Shown piece by piece: positions 1-7,465 of a stretch of DNA of 64,000 nucleotides. Source of the stretch: Candidatus Contendibacter sp. (GTDB lineage Bacteria > Pseudomonadota > Gammaproteobacteria > Competibacterales > Competibacteraceae); assembly GCA_029624675.1 (NCBI GenBank), contig JARSSP010000060.1, positions 1-64,000 on the forward strand. The letters are read 5' to 3'. Under the pieces are notes generated by a model, which made no database searches, was not told the origin of the DNA, and worked only from the letters and a program-made list of their open reading frames with translations. The translations under genes and the position numbers were made by a program. The first letter of the stretch is position 1. Each line of letters starts with the position of its first letter.

Positions 1-6
1 AATCTG

Positions 7-29
7 CCCGCCTGAAAGGCGGGGGTTTT
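7..29 (+). terminator. Rho-independent terminator of an upstream gene
   Basis: A perfect 7-bp stem (CCCGCCT at 7-13 with AGGCGGG at 17-23), a GAA loop, and a GGTTTT tail at 24-29. It would end a gene transcribed on the + strand from left of the window. It lies 11 nt before the first start codon, so the first gene would need its own promoter or read-through. Confidence 0.6.
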
Positions 30-39
30 AACCTTCAAT

Positions 40-537
40 ATGGAAATAAAAAAATTGGAAAATAATCAAGCGTTTGTTATTCAGGTTTTAAACGAAATTC
101 AAGTTAAATTGAATCGGACTCTTTATGATCCTAAAAAAGATTCATTTGTTGCCCCTCAATACTTTGGGGAGTTTTTATATGATATAGTTTGGCTAAAATA
201 TAAAATTGATTATGAGAAAAAACATCTTATCACTGAGCGTGAGTTTAAAAAAAATTTTGACCAATTTCCCCTAATCGATTCATTGCTAGTAGGCGAATCA
301 GACTGGGGTTATTTCGATGGTGTCAAAGAAGATTTTGAGAAGCTTCTCCTTGCACGATCCAAGTATAGAATCATGGTATTTTCTGTCAAAAATGAAAATG
401 AATTCAATCAATACATCAGGAGGCTAACTGAATTGATACGTCAATATGAATCTAGTCAGCCTGGTGATCGTTATCTCTTTTGTGGGACAGACGAAAGCAA
501 TAAGATTTTTCGATTTAATCAATTTATAGTCCCGTAA
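40..537 (+). CDS. hypothetical protein, AT-rich orphan
   Basis: A 165-residue soluble, charged protein with no signal peptide or membrane segment and no family that I recognise. It is rich in Lys, Glu, Phe and Tyr and ends in a hydrophobic FNQFIVP tail. No good ribosome binding site precedes the ATG, so the start is uncertain. Base composition is clearly AT-rich (many AAA/ATT codons), unlike the GC-rich genes that follow. With the TA- and nuclease-type neighbours this suggests recent acquisition, possibly a cargo or immunity-type gene. That interpretation is inference; the sequence itself shows only an intact reading frame. Confidence 0.6.
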   Translation: MEIKKLENNQAFVIQVLNEIQVKLNRTLYDPKKDSFVAPQYFGEFLYDIVWLKYKIDYEKKHLITEREFKKNFDQFPLIDSLLVGESDWGYFDGVKEDFEKLLLARSKYRIMVFSVKNENEFNQYIRRLTELIRQYESSQPGDRYLFCGTDESNKIFRFNQFIVP

Positions 538-549
538 GCCACATAGGTC

Positions 550-572
550 GGGTTGCGATAAAGTCGCAACCC
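550..572. repeat. inverted repeat, terminator-like hairpin
   Basis: GGGTTGCGA (550-558) pairs perfectly with TCGCAACCC (564-572) around a 5-nt loop. It lies just past the stop codon of the AT-rich gene and could end its transcript, though no real T-tract follows. Confidence 0.5.
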
Positions 573-591
573 TTGACTGCAACAGCGGGGT

Positions 592-673
592 GTAGGGCGG
601 GTTAGCGTAGCGTAACCCGCCGATACCGTAGCCAAATCGGCGGGTTACGGACTGACGCTTTAACCCGCCCTAC
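592..673. repeat. compound nested inverted repeat
   Basis: Outer arms GTAGGGCGGGTTA (592-604) and TAACCCGCCCTAC (661-673) are perfect complements. Inner arms CGTAACCCGCCGAT (611-624) and ATCGGCGGGTTACG (636-649) are also perfect complements. The result is an 82-bp nested palindrome ending 6 nt before the next start codon. The GGGCGGGTTA...TAACCCGCC wording is the type of dispersed intergenic repeat seen in several gammaproteobacterial genomes. It could be a non-autonomous mobile repeat and may also fold in the antitoxin gene's leader. Confidence 0.75.
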
Positions 674-679
674 GATGCC

Positions 680-1006
680 GTGATGAAGTCAACCTCTATT
701 ACCGCAACATTGGATTCCGATGACGCACCCAAACTAACTCAGGACGACTTTGAGCGGGCGCGATTTCGCATAGGATTCAAAGATGTTTCACGCGAGGAAT
801 GGCAGGAACCCGCTCTCGCCCGCCTGAACGAGAGCCAGAAGATCAGCATTATGCTCGATCAGGATGTGATCGTCTGGCTTAACACACAAACAGATGCGCG
901 TGACTATCAGACTCTGATTAATGCCGCCTTGCGCGAGGCGATGCAGCACCAGTCGTTGGAAGCTCTATTGCGGCGTGTGATTCGGGAAGAGTTGACGCGC
1001 AATTGA
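680..1006 (+). CDS. BrnA-type antitoxin-like DNA-binding protein (orphan)
   Basis: A 108-residue protein whose C-terminal half has the BrnA signature: a strand ISIMLDQDVIVWLN followed by YQTLINAALREAM, the ribbon-helix-helix-like part that dimerises and binds the operator in BrnTA toxin-antitoxin systems. The N-terminal part carries the degraded bait region (residues about 15-50). The start is GTG at 680 or ATG at 683. No BrnT toxin gene is present in the 140 nt upstream or downstream, so this is an orphan antitoxin or a gene whose partner was lost. It may act as a stand-alone repressor. Family assignment is by motif reading only. Confidence 0.65.
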   Translation: MMKSTSITATLDSDDAPKLTQDDFERARFRIGFKDVSREEWQEPALARLNESQKISIMLDQDVIVWLNTQTDARDYQTLINAALREAMQHQSLEALLRRVIREELTRN

Positions 1007-1110
1007 ACAACCGCCAAGAGATATTCCGCCGATTTGGCGAGAGCCGCATCGGCGGCAGGGCATCAGGGAACAGTGGCATTAACTTCCTCTGCCTCGGTCA
1101 CCGATTGAAT

Positions 1111-1707
1111 TCATCGAAGTTCATGCATGACCATGGGTAAATCCACCTTAGCGTAAAGGTCCCGCAACGGGATTTCACACTGGATTGAAACCAGACCCAG
1201 CCTGTCCTCCAGACTGTCCAACTCCGTCAATACCCACCGCCTGTCCTGCCGGATGTAATGCTCGACCCTGACTTTATCCTGAGCGATTAACACATACTCC
1301 ACGAGCGAGGGTAAACGGCGATAGTGGGCAAATTTATCGCCCCGGTCATACGCCTCGGTGCTGGGAGATAAAATTTCGATAATGGCGGACGGATTCAGCA
1401 GCGTATCCATCCGCTCATCCTCGAACTGGGGTTCACCGCACAGCGCCGCCACGTCGGGATAGGTATACAAACCAGTGGCGTTGACCTTGACCCGCATATC
1501 GTTGACATACGCCAGACACGGACGATTTTTCAGTTGACCGTGCAACTCCCCGGCGATATTGAACGCAATCTGATTATGCTCCCTGCTGGCGCCGGCCATC
1601 GCAAAAATACCGCCATTGATGTACTCGCTTTTATAACTGGCCTGACGTTCCAGGGCCAAGTATTGTTCCGGTGTATAAAGCAACTGCTTCAGCGCGGTCA
1701 TAATCAA
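1111..1707 (-). CDS. Uma2 family endonuclease-like protein (DUF820)
   Basis: A 198-residue protein (ATG at 1707, or 1701 giving MTALKQ). It follows the Uma2/DUF820 pattern: an N-terminal YTPEQYLALER segment, the SEYINGGIFAMAGAS strand with the acidic residue, YTYPDVAALCG, and AIIEILSPSTEAYDRGDKFAHYRRLPSLVEYVLI. The last carries the PD-(D/E)XK-like core residues (D of YPDV, E of IEILSPST, K of DRGDKF). Such proteins are abundant multi-copy genes in cyanobacteria and some gammaproteobacteria; their role is unknown and nuclease activity is inferred from the fold. It is the downstream member of a minus-strand pair with the gene at 1723-2367, 15 nt apart. Confidence 0.8.
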   Translation of the reverse strand: MIMTALKQLLYTPEQYLALERQASYKSEYINGGIFAMAGASREHNQIAFNIAGELHGQLKNRPCLAYVNDMRVKVNATGLYTYPDVAALCGEPQFEDERMDTLLNPSAIIEILSPSTEAYDRGDKFAHYRRLPSLVEYVLIAQDKVRVEHYIRQDRRWVLTELDSLEDRLGLVSIQCEIPLRDLYAKVDLPMVMHELR

Positions 1708-1722
1708 ATTACCCCGACAGCA

Positions 1723-2367
1723 TCAGGCCTGATGTACTGGAATGATCAGCCATACGGACACTCGCAGGCGATCACCGAGGCTTTCGTCAAAGCTAATCCC
1801 TGCGCAATTTTGCTTCGGAAACCCTCGCGGCTTTCCCTCAATGGCAGAATACAGTCCTCCCCACGCTTCATCAACGGAAATATTTGCTTGCAAAGCCATC
1901 GCGGCTTCGCAAAGCAGTTCATCGCCAAATTTTATTCTTCCTCCCCGATCCGGGCCGCGACATATCGCAAAGAACCCATTGGAGAAGGTTTCCTGCTGAT
2001 AGCCAAGCGCTGCCAATCGGGGAAAGATCTTTTCATCCAACATCGCCGAAAATGACTCTCCCGGATCACCTAACACACTGGCGTAACCCAACTGAACCGG
2101 TTTATCCGGCATCGCGTCATAGAGAAAGCAGGGATTGGCATTCAGAAAAAAAGTGCCTGGCGGATCAGGCTCGAAGAAGACTCGCAACATATCCAGCAAA
2201 GTTTGCAGAAATTCATTAGGACGATCAAACTGGCTGGACACGCCAAACAGCGGCTTATCGTTATCATCCGGATCATACGGACGTTCGGCGGCCAGGTCGA
2301 AGACTTCATAAAGACCCTCTACCACCTTGCGCAAAGCATTAACACATTCGTTGGGATTATTGAGCAT
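1723..2367 (-). CDS. hypothetical protein
   Basis: A 214-residue protein of unknown family. It has an acidic middle (YDPDDNDKP), no signal peptide and no membrane helix. The C-terminal third (SVDEAWGGLYSAIEGKPRG ... GDRLRVSVWLI) looks like a compact alpha/beta domain. It ends 15 nt before the Uma2-type gene on the same strand, so the two are probably co-transcribed. It could be an immunity- or sensor-type partner, but nothing in the sequence proves it. Confidence 0.6.
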   Translation of the reverse strand: MLNNPNECVNALRKVVEGLYEVFDLAAERPYDPDDNDKPLFGVSSQFDRPNEFLQTLLDMLRVFFEPDPPGTFFLNANPCFLYDAMPDKPVQLGYASVLGDPGESFSAMLDEKIFPRLAALGYQQETFSNGFFAICRGPDRGGRIKFGDELLCEAAMALQANISVDEAWGGLYSAIEGKPRGFPKQNCAGISFDESLGDRLRVSVWLIIPVHQA

Positions 2368-2406
2368 GGCCTGACTCGTAATGAATGGTTAAAAAAGCCC
2401 CTTGAC

Positions 2407-2682
2407 CTAATCAGCTTCGTCCTGCGGAAAAGGCATCGCGCCCGGATTCTCGGCCAGCGCCTTCCGGGTCAGCGCCAGCGCCTCGGCGGCGTCCGGGGTA
2501 TCGATCAGGATACCATCCGGGCACAGACTCCGGGCCACGTCGCCGACCTGAAAGCCGATTTGAAACCGTTGCTCGGTTTCCTCGGAAACCTCCTGCCAGT
2601 CGGGACGGTGGACGGTCAGCCACAGCCGCTTCGGGCATTGCCGGAATGCTTGCAGCCGGGATTTGGACAAGCCGTGGGACAT
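2407..2682 (-). pseudogene. N-terminal fragment of a DUF2779 protein
   Basis: From the ATG at 2682 the product begins MSHGLSKSRLQAFRQCPKRLWLTVHRPDW and continues with a GFQVGDVARSLCPDGILID segment. This is the hallmark N terminus of DUF2779 proteins, which carry a PD-(D/E)XK nuclease-like domain and Fe-S-type cysteines (the Cys in QCPKRLW is one). Those proteins are several hundred residues long; here the frame stops after 91 residues, just past the AEALALTRKALAE helix. The following 40 nt do not restore it, so the gene is truncated and most likely inactive. Confidence 0.7.
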
Positions 2683-2717
2683 GGTCCAACCTCCCGATGG
2701 GTGTTTCGGAATTGATC

Positions 2718-2750
2718 CGGGTTGAATACGGGTTGAATACGGGTTGAATA
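2718..2750. repeat. three tandem 11-bp direct repeats
   Basis: CGGGTTGAATA occurs three times without a gap (2718-2728, 2729-2739, 2740-2750). It lies about 36 bp upstream of the DUF2779 fragment on the minus strand and 190 bp upstream of the gene at 2943 on the plus strand. The 11-bp period equals about one helical turn, which fits a row of operator half-sites. Slippage-generated repeat is the alternative. Confidence 0.8.
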
Positions 2751-2942
2751 GAGCATGGAAAGCAGTGAACGGCGGAGAAAATACTGCAAACACCCGACAG
2801 GATGCGTCGGCTATATTAAGCGACAAGTAATGACGGTTGAATCCGACGCAACTTGCCGCAAAGCCAGAGTATGCTTGATTTCAATAGTGGGCGACCGCCA
2901 AACACCGCCCGCGCCCAACTTCCCCACCCGAAGGACATCGCC

Positions 2943-3359
2943 ATGCCCCGTAAATCGACGCTGGACCCCCAAGTCAAGGCCCTGCTGGACAACCTCAACC
3001 TCGACGACGGCGGCGAGGAACTGCTCGCCGAACCCGCCGAGGATGCCACTCAGCACCTGCACACCCTGTACGAACGCCTGACCAATGGTCGGGAGCGGGC
3101 ATTGCGCCCCGGGCAGATGGTCACATGGAAGCCGGGACTGAAGAATCGTCGCTTCCCAGCGTATGGTCAGCCGGCCATTGTGGTCGAACGGCTCACGATT
3201 CCGATTCTTGATCACGAAGCTGAGGCCGGGTCTCCGTATTATCGCGAGCCACTGGATGTGCTGTTGGGCATCTTGCGCCGGGACGGTGATTTTCTCGTCT
3301 ACCATTTTGACAGTCGCCGCTTCCAACCGTACCAGGCAGACGAAACCGGAAGTCGTTAG
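2943..3359 (+). CDS. hypothetical protein preceding a WYL regulator
   Basis: A 138-residue soluble acidic protein of unknown family, started at ATG 2943 because AAGGA lies 8 nt upstream; longer in-frame starts lack such a site. The first half is helical (LDPQVKALLDNLNL, THLHTLYERLTNG-like). The second half reads as a small beta domain (LRPGQMVTWKPGLKNRRFP, QPAIVVERL, DVLLGILRRDGDFLVYHFDSRRFQPY). It is followed by the WYL gene 69 nt downstream on the same strand, so it may be regulated by, or act with, that protein. No catalytic motif is visible. Confidence 0.65.
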   Translation: MPRKSTLDPQVKALLDNLNLDDGGEELLAEPAEDATQHLHTLYERLTNGRERALRPGQMVTWKPGLKNRRFPAYGQPAIVVERLTIPILDHEAEAGSPYYREPLDVLLGILRRDGDFLVYHFDSRRFQPYQADETGSR

Positions 3360-3428
3360 CGGTCGTTGTCAGCGCCCGGACGTTCGGCGCAAACGCCCGC
3401 TCTCCCCCGCCCCATCAGGGAACCGCTG

Positions 3429-4526
3429 ATGAAAGAAGACGCCATCACCACCTTCAACCGCCGCCTGCGCATCCTGGCGATGTTCAAGGGTAGCGAACCG
3501 CTCACCACCCAGATGATTTTCAAGCGGTTGCAGGGCACCGCCGAAGCAATGGACGAGCGTTCGGTGCAGCGCGTCCTGGCGCTGCTGGGGGAGGGTCGTT
3601 TTCTGGAGACCGTGAATCCCGACGCCAAACCGTTGCAGTGGTGCTGGCCCAAGAACCGTAAATTCATGACCCTGCCCCGGATGGCCGATCAGGAAGCGCT
3701 GGCCTTTCGGTTGTTGGAATTGTTCCTCAAACCGCTGCTACCCCGGGAGTCCTACCAGGCGCTACGGCCCTACTTTGAGACCGCGCGGGACGAACTGGAC
3801 CGGATGGCGTTCTGGGCGCCGGTCAAGAACTGGGCGGCGAAAGTGCGGGTGGTGCCGCCGGCCCAGCCGCTGCTGCCGCCGGAGCCGCCGCCCGAACTGA
3901 CCGGAGCAACCGCCCGCCAGGACTGGGAACGCCAGCAGGAGCGGACGCGGGCGGCGCTCCTGGAAGCTTTGTTCGAGAACCGGCAGTGCGCGGTCGAGTA
4001 CCAGCAGCTCTGGCGGGACAAACCGGTCCGCTGGACGATTCATCCACTCGTTTACCTGCAACGCGGACCGGCGTTCTACCTGCTCTGCACCATCGAGGAC
4101 TACGCCGACGTGCGGCAACTGGCCGTGCATCGGATGCTGTCGGCCCGGGCACTGGACCGGAAGGCGAGCCGGCCGGCGGGCTTCGACGTGGATCGGGAGG
4201 TCGAGCGTAGTCAGGGCATGGGTGGTAGCGGCGAACCGCTGCGTCTGGTGGCCCGCTTTTGGAAACGCGCCGGGCTGCACCTGCTGGAAACCCGCCTGGC
4301 CGCCGATCAGGTGGCGGAGGACGAGGGCGACGACCATTTCCGGTTGACCGCCACGGTCAACGACACCGCGCAACTGCGCTGGTGGTTGTTGTCGTTCGGC
4401 TCCAAGGTGGAGGTTCTGGAACCGGCGGGCTTGCGGGAGGAGATGGCGAATCAGGCGTATTGGATGAACAGGATGTACGCGAGGTCTGCGCCGCTAGACA
4501 GCCCGCCCGATGCGGGGCGGTCATGA
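3429..4526 (+). CDS. WYL domain-containing transcriptional regulator
   Basis: 365 residues from ATG 3429 (a TTG at 3366 would add 21 residues of low-complexity Pro-rich sequence and is less likely). Residues 1-60 form an N-terminal winged helix-turn-helix (FNRRLRILAMFKGSEPLTTQMIFKRL, RSVQRVLALLGE). Residues about 165-260 are the WYL domain (AVEYQQLWRDKPVRWTIHPL, GPAFYLLCTIEDY, RQLAVHRMLSA), a Sm-like fold that senses ligands or nucleic acid. The C terminus (LRLVARFWKRAGLHLLE ... WWLLSFGSKVEVLEP) is the WCX extension. WYL regulators often control defence or DNA-damage genes. Here it sits next to a truncated DUF2779 nuclease-like gene and an orphan small gene, consistent with a relic defence locus. 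Confidence 0.85.
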   Translation: MKEDAITTFNRRLRILAMFKGSEPLTTQMIFKRLQGTAEAMDERSVQRVLALLGEGRFLETVNPDAKPLQWCWPKNRKFMTLPRMADQEALAFRLLELFLKPLLPRESYQALRPYFETARDELDRMAFWAPVKNWAAKVRVVPPAQPLLPPEPPPELTGATARQDWERQQERTRAALLEALFENRQCAVEYQQLWRDKPVRWTIHPLVYLQRGPAFYLLCTIEDYADVRQLAVHRMLSARALDRKASRPAGFDVDREVERSQGMGGSGEPLRLVARFWKRAGLHLLETRLAADQVAEDEGDDHFRLTATVNDTAQLRWWLLSFGSKVEVLEPAGLREEMANQAYWMNRMYARSAPLDSPPDAGRS

Positions 4527-4619
4527 GGCGGTCGTGGCGAATTCAGCCGGCTTTCCACGGTCAGGCCCGGAATCCGGCCAAACTCACCGATATTTAGTTG
4601 GTCGCCACGACCGCTTCGC

Positions 4620-5150
4620 TTACCCCTTGATCGGCTCCATCACCGCGTCCAGATTCAGATCGTCGCAAAAATCCAGAAATTCCTCGCGCAACAGGGCGAT
4701 GTGGGTGTTGGCGGGGACCCCGATGGCTAGGTTGACCGAGAACATCGGCGTGCCGGTGTGCGGCGCGCTGTAGCTCTTGGTGATCATGTCCTCGATGTTG
4801 ATCGAGCGGCTGGCGAAGAAACTGGCCAGATGATGGACGATGCCCGGCTGGTTGACCGCCACCACCTCCACCGCATAGGGCAGCGCATCGCCCACGGGGG
4901 GGCGGTTCTCGGTGCGCTTGGCGACGACGGTCAGGCCCAGCGTTTGCTCCAACCGCTTGAACTGCATTTCCAGCTTGGTCAGGGTATTCCAATTGCCTTG
5001 CACCAGCAGCAGGATAGCGAATTCGCCGCCCAGCACGGTCATGCGGCTGTCAACGATGCCGCAATCGCAATCCAGAATCACGCGGGACAGCTCGTTGACC
5101 AGACCGGGGCGATCTTCACCCAGGGCGGAGACGACCAGATAATTTTTCAC
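4620..5150 (-). CDS. gcvR: GcvR-like ACT domain regulatory protein
   Basis: A 176-residue protein with two ACT domains: residues 4-75 (YLVVSALGEDRPGLVNELSRVI) and 90-165 (YAVEVVAVNQPGIVHHLASFFA). This matches the glycine cleavage repressor GcvR, which binds GcvA and relays glycine availability. The gene is divergent from dapA with 157 bp between them, the arrangement found in many gammaproteobacteria. No DNA-binding domain is present, as expected. It could regulate a process other than gcv here, since no gcvA or gcvTHP is in view. Confidence 0.85.
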   Translation of the reverse strand: MKNYLVVSALGEDRPGLVNELSRVILDCDCGIVDSRMTVLGGEFAILLLVQGNWNTLTKLEMQFKRLEQTLGLTVVAKRTENRPPVGDALPYAVEVVAVNQPGIVHHLASFFASRSINIEDMITKSYSAPHTGTPMFSVNLAIGVPANTHIALLREEFLDFCDDLNLDAVMEPIKG

Positions 5151-5307
5151 GGACGGAGCTTCCTAAACGGGCCAGGGAACGGGAGTCGCACCGCGTCAGT
5201 GTACCGCCATCCAACCGGGGTGAAAACCGCCCCCGGCGAGCGCTTGTCAAGCCCGCCCGGTCACCGTACCATGCGGCGATTGCGGGTAGACCAGGAGCAT
5301 CAAGATC

Positions 5308-6180
5308 ATGTTTCGCGGCAGTATGGTGGCGGTGGTAACGCCGATGAAGGAAGACGGGGCGCTGGATTTCGAGGCGCTGGCGCGGCTGGTGGAGTTTCAC
5401 ATCGAAAATGGCACCGACGCCATCATTGCCGTCGGCACCACCGGCGAGTCGGCGACCGTGGATTTCGAGGAGCATATCCGACTGGTGCGCCGGGTGGTCG
5501 AACTAGTCAAAAGCCGGATTCCGGTCATCGCCGGCACCGGCGCTAATTCGACCGCTGAGGCCCTGCATCTGACCCAGCGTGCCATGGAGGTTGGGGCCAA
5601 CGCCTGCCTCCTGGTAACTCCGTATTACAACAAGCCGACCCAGGAAGGCTTGTACCGGCATTACCAGCTTATCGCCAACAGCGTGGCGATTCCACAGATT
5701 CTTTACAACGTGCCGGGCCGCACCGCTTGCGACTTGAGGCCGGAGACGGTCGAACGGCTGGCCGATATTCCTAACATCGTCGGCATCAAGGAAGCCAGCA
5801 CGTTGGAACGCATCCAGGACCTGGTGCGCCGCCTGGGCGACCGCATGGATGTCTACAGCGGCGACGACGGTATCGCCGCCGAAGCCATGCTTGGTGGGGC
5901 CAAGGGGGTGATTTCGGTGACAGCCAACGTCGCCCCGCGCCTGATGCGCGAGATGGCCGCCGCCGCGCTGGCTGGCGACCGCGTCCAAACTGAGGCCATC
6001 AACGCGCGGCTGGCCGGCTTGCACCAGGCGCTGTTTCTCGAATCCAATCCCATCCCGGTGAAATGGGCGCTCCATCAGTTGGGCCTGATTCCGCCGGGCA
6101 TTCGCCTGCCACTGACGTCGCTGTCCGAGTCTTGCCAGCCGGCGGTGCGCGCGGCGATGCAACAGGCCGGAGTGATCTGA
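5308..6180 (+). CDS. dapA: 4-hydroxy-tetrahydrodipicolinate synthase
   Basis: Condenses pyruvate with aspartate semialdehyde, the first committed step of lysine and meso-diaminopimelate synthesis in the cytoplasm. At 290 residues it has the family's usual length. The Schiff-base lysine is K161 in GIKEAST, the relay tyrosine Y133 in YNVPGRT, R138 follows, and the substrate loop GTTGESAT is at residues 43-50. These positions coincide with the classical enzyme's numbering. AGGAGC precedes the ATG by about 12 nt. It is followed 6 nt later by bamC, so the two form an operon. Confidence 0.97.
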   Translation: MFRGSMVAVVTPMKEDGALDFEALARLVEFHIENGTDAIIAVGTTGESATVDFEEHIRLVRRVVELVKSRIPVIAGTGANSTAEALHLTQRAMEVGANACLLVTPYYNKPTQEGLYRHYQLIANSVAIPQILYNVPGRTACDLRPETVERLADIPNIVGIKEASTLERIQDLVRRLGDRMDVYSGDDGIAAEAMLGGAKGVISVTANVAPRLMREMAAAALAGDRVQTEAINARLAGLHQALFLESNPIPVKWALHQLGLIPPGIRLPLTSLSESCQPAVRAAMQQAGVI

Positions 6181-6186
6181 CCCGCC

Positions 6187-7377
6187 ATGACGATACGTCT
6201 TTCCTCTCCTCCCCTGCGGCGTGCGGCGCTGCTCGCCGCCGCGCTGACGACGCTGACCGCCTGCTCCACGACCTTCGATACCCTGCTGCCCGACCGACGG
6301 CCGGACTACCGTCAAAGCAAGCCGGGGCAAACGCTTGAAGTGCCGCCGGATCTGACCTCGTCCACCATCGACGACACGCTGGTGGTGCCGGAGATCAATC
6401 CGGCCGGTTCAGCCAGCCTGTCGGCCTACGCGGGCGAGCGCGGCGGTCAGAAACCGCAACCCCAGGCCAGCAAAACCGAAACAGTGTTGCCGCCACAACC
6501 GGGCATCACCCTGGAGCAGGACGGCAACCAGCGCTGGCTGCGGATCGCGGCCCCGGCCGATCAGGTCTGGCCCAAGGTGCGAGAGTTTTGGACCAGCAAT
6601 GGTTTCACTCTGAAACGCGACGATCCGACCATCGGCATCATGGAAACCGACTGGGTGGAAAACCGCGCGGACATTCCCCAAGACGGCGTGCGCGCCATCC
6701 TGAAAAAATATCTGGACGTTCTCTATTCGGCGCCCACCCGCGACCGGTTCCGCACCCGACTGGAACGGAGCGCCGACGGCAAGAGCACCGAGGTTTACCT
6801 GACCCATTCCGGGGTGGAAGAGGTCGCGATGGGCGGCGCCAGCGCCAGTTCCACCAATACCTACATCTGGCAGCGGCGGCCCTCGGATCCAGAGCTGGAA
6901 GCCGAGATGCTCAACCGGCTGACGGTTTATCTGGGCGCCTCGGAGAAACGCGCCGAAGCCCAGAAGGCCAAGGCGGGGACAACCCCGGCCGGGCCGCGCG
7001 TGCGTCTGGTCGAGCAGGGTGGCGAGAGCCAACTGGTGATCAGCGAAGACTATTCTCGCGCCTGGCGACTGGTGGGACTGGCGCTGGACGGCGGCAATTA
7101 CGCGGTCGAGGAGCAAAACCGGGGTCAGGGGCTGTACGTGGTCGAGTATCGCGATCCCGAAAAGGAAAACCAGAAGCCGGGAGACGAGGGCTTGCTGTCC
7201 AAGCTGGCGTTCTGGCGCAGCAAACCGGACGCACCGCCGCCGGGAACTCGTTACCGGGTTCGATTGGCGGGCCAGGGCCAGCAAACGGTCGTGGTCGTGC
7301 GCAACGCCAGCGATCAGCCGGATAATTCGCCGGGTGCTCGGCAGGTGCTGGAAACCTTGCGGACGGTGATCAAGTAA
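6187..7377 (+). CDS. bamC: outer membrane protein assembly factor BamC (NlpB)
   Basis: A 396-residue lipoprotein with a type II signal (LLAAALTTLTAC, lipidated Cys26), followed by the extended unstructured BamD-binding segment (FDTLLPDRRPDYRQSKPGQTLEVPPDL). Two helix-grip domains come next, at about residues 110-220 and 265-390. BamC is an accessory subunit of the BAM complex that folds beta-barrels into the outer membrane. It starts 6 nt after dapA, the classic dapA-nlpB pairing, which supports the assignment. The linker between the two domains (about 240-270) is longer and Lys-rich compared with enteric BamC. Confidence 0.93.
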   Translation: MTIRLSSPPLRRAALLAAALTTLTACSTTFDTLLPDRRPDYRQSKPGQTLEVPPDLTSSTIDDTLVVPEINPAGSASLSAYAGERGGQKPQPQASKTETVLPPQPGITLEQDGNQRWLRIAAPADQVWPKVREFWTSNGFTLKRDDPTIGIMETDWVENRADIPQDGVRAILKKYLDVLYSAPTRDRFRTRLERSADGKSTEVYLTHSGVEEVAMGGASASSTNTYIWQRRPSDPELEAEMLNRLTVYLGASEKRAEAQKAKAGTTPAGPRVRLVEQGGESQLVISEDYSRAWRLVGLALDGGNYAVEEQNRGQGLYVVEYRDPEKENQKPGDEGLLSKLAFWRSKPDAPPPGTRYRVRLAGQGQQTVVVVRNASDQPDNSPGARQVLETLRTVIK

Positions 7378-7382
7378 GCCGC

Positions 7383-7430
7383 GCTGGGCAGCGCCGACGT
7401 TCGGTCGGCGCTGCCCAGCCGCGCGATTTT
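7383..7430 (+). terminator. probable terminator after dapA-bamC
   Basis: A perfect 16-bp stem: GCTGGGCAGCGCCGAC (7383-7398) with GTCGGCGCTGCCCAGC (7404-7419), loop GTTCG. ATTTT follows at 7426-7430. It separates bamC from mutL. The T-run is short, so termination may be partial. Confidence 0.65.
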
Positions 7431-7465
7431 CCTCTCTCCTTCCGTCGTGGGATTTTCCTTAACTG

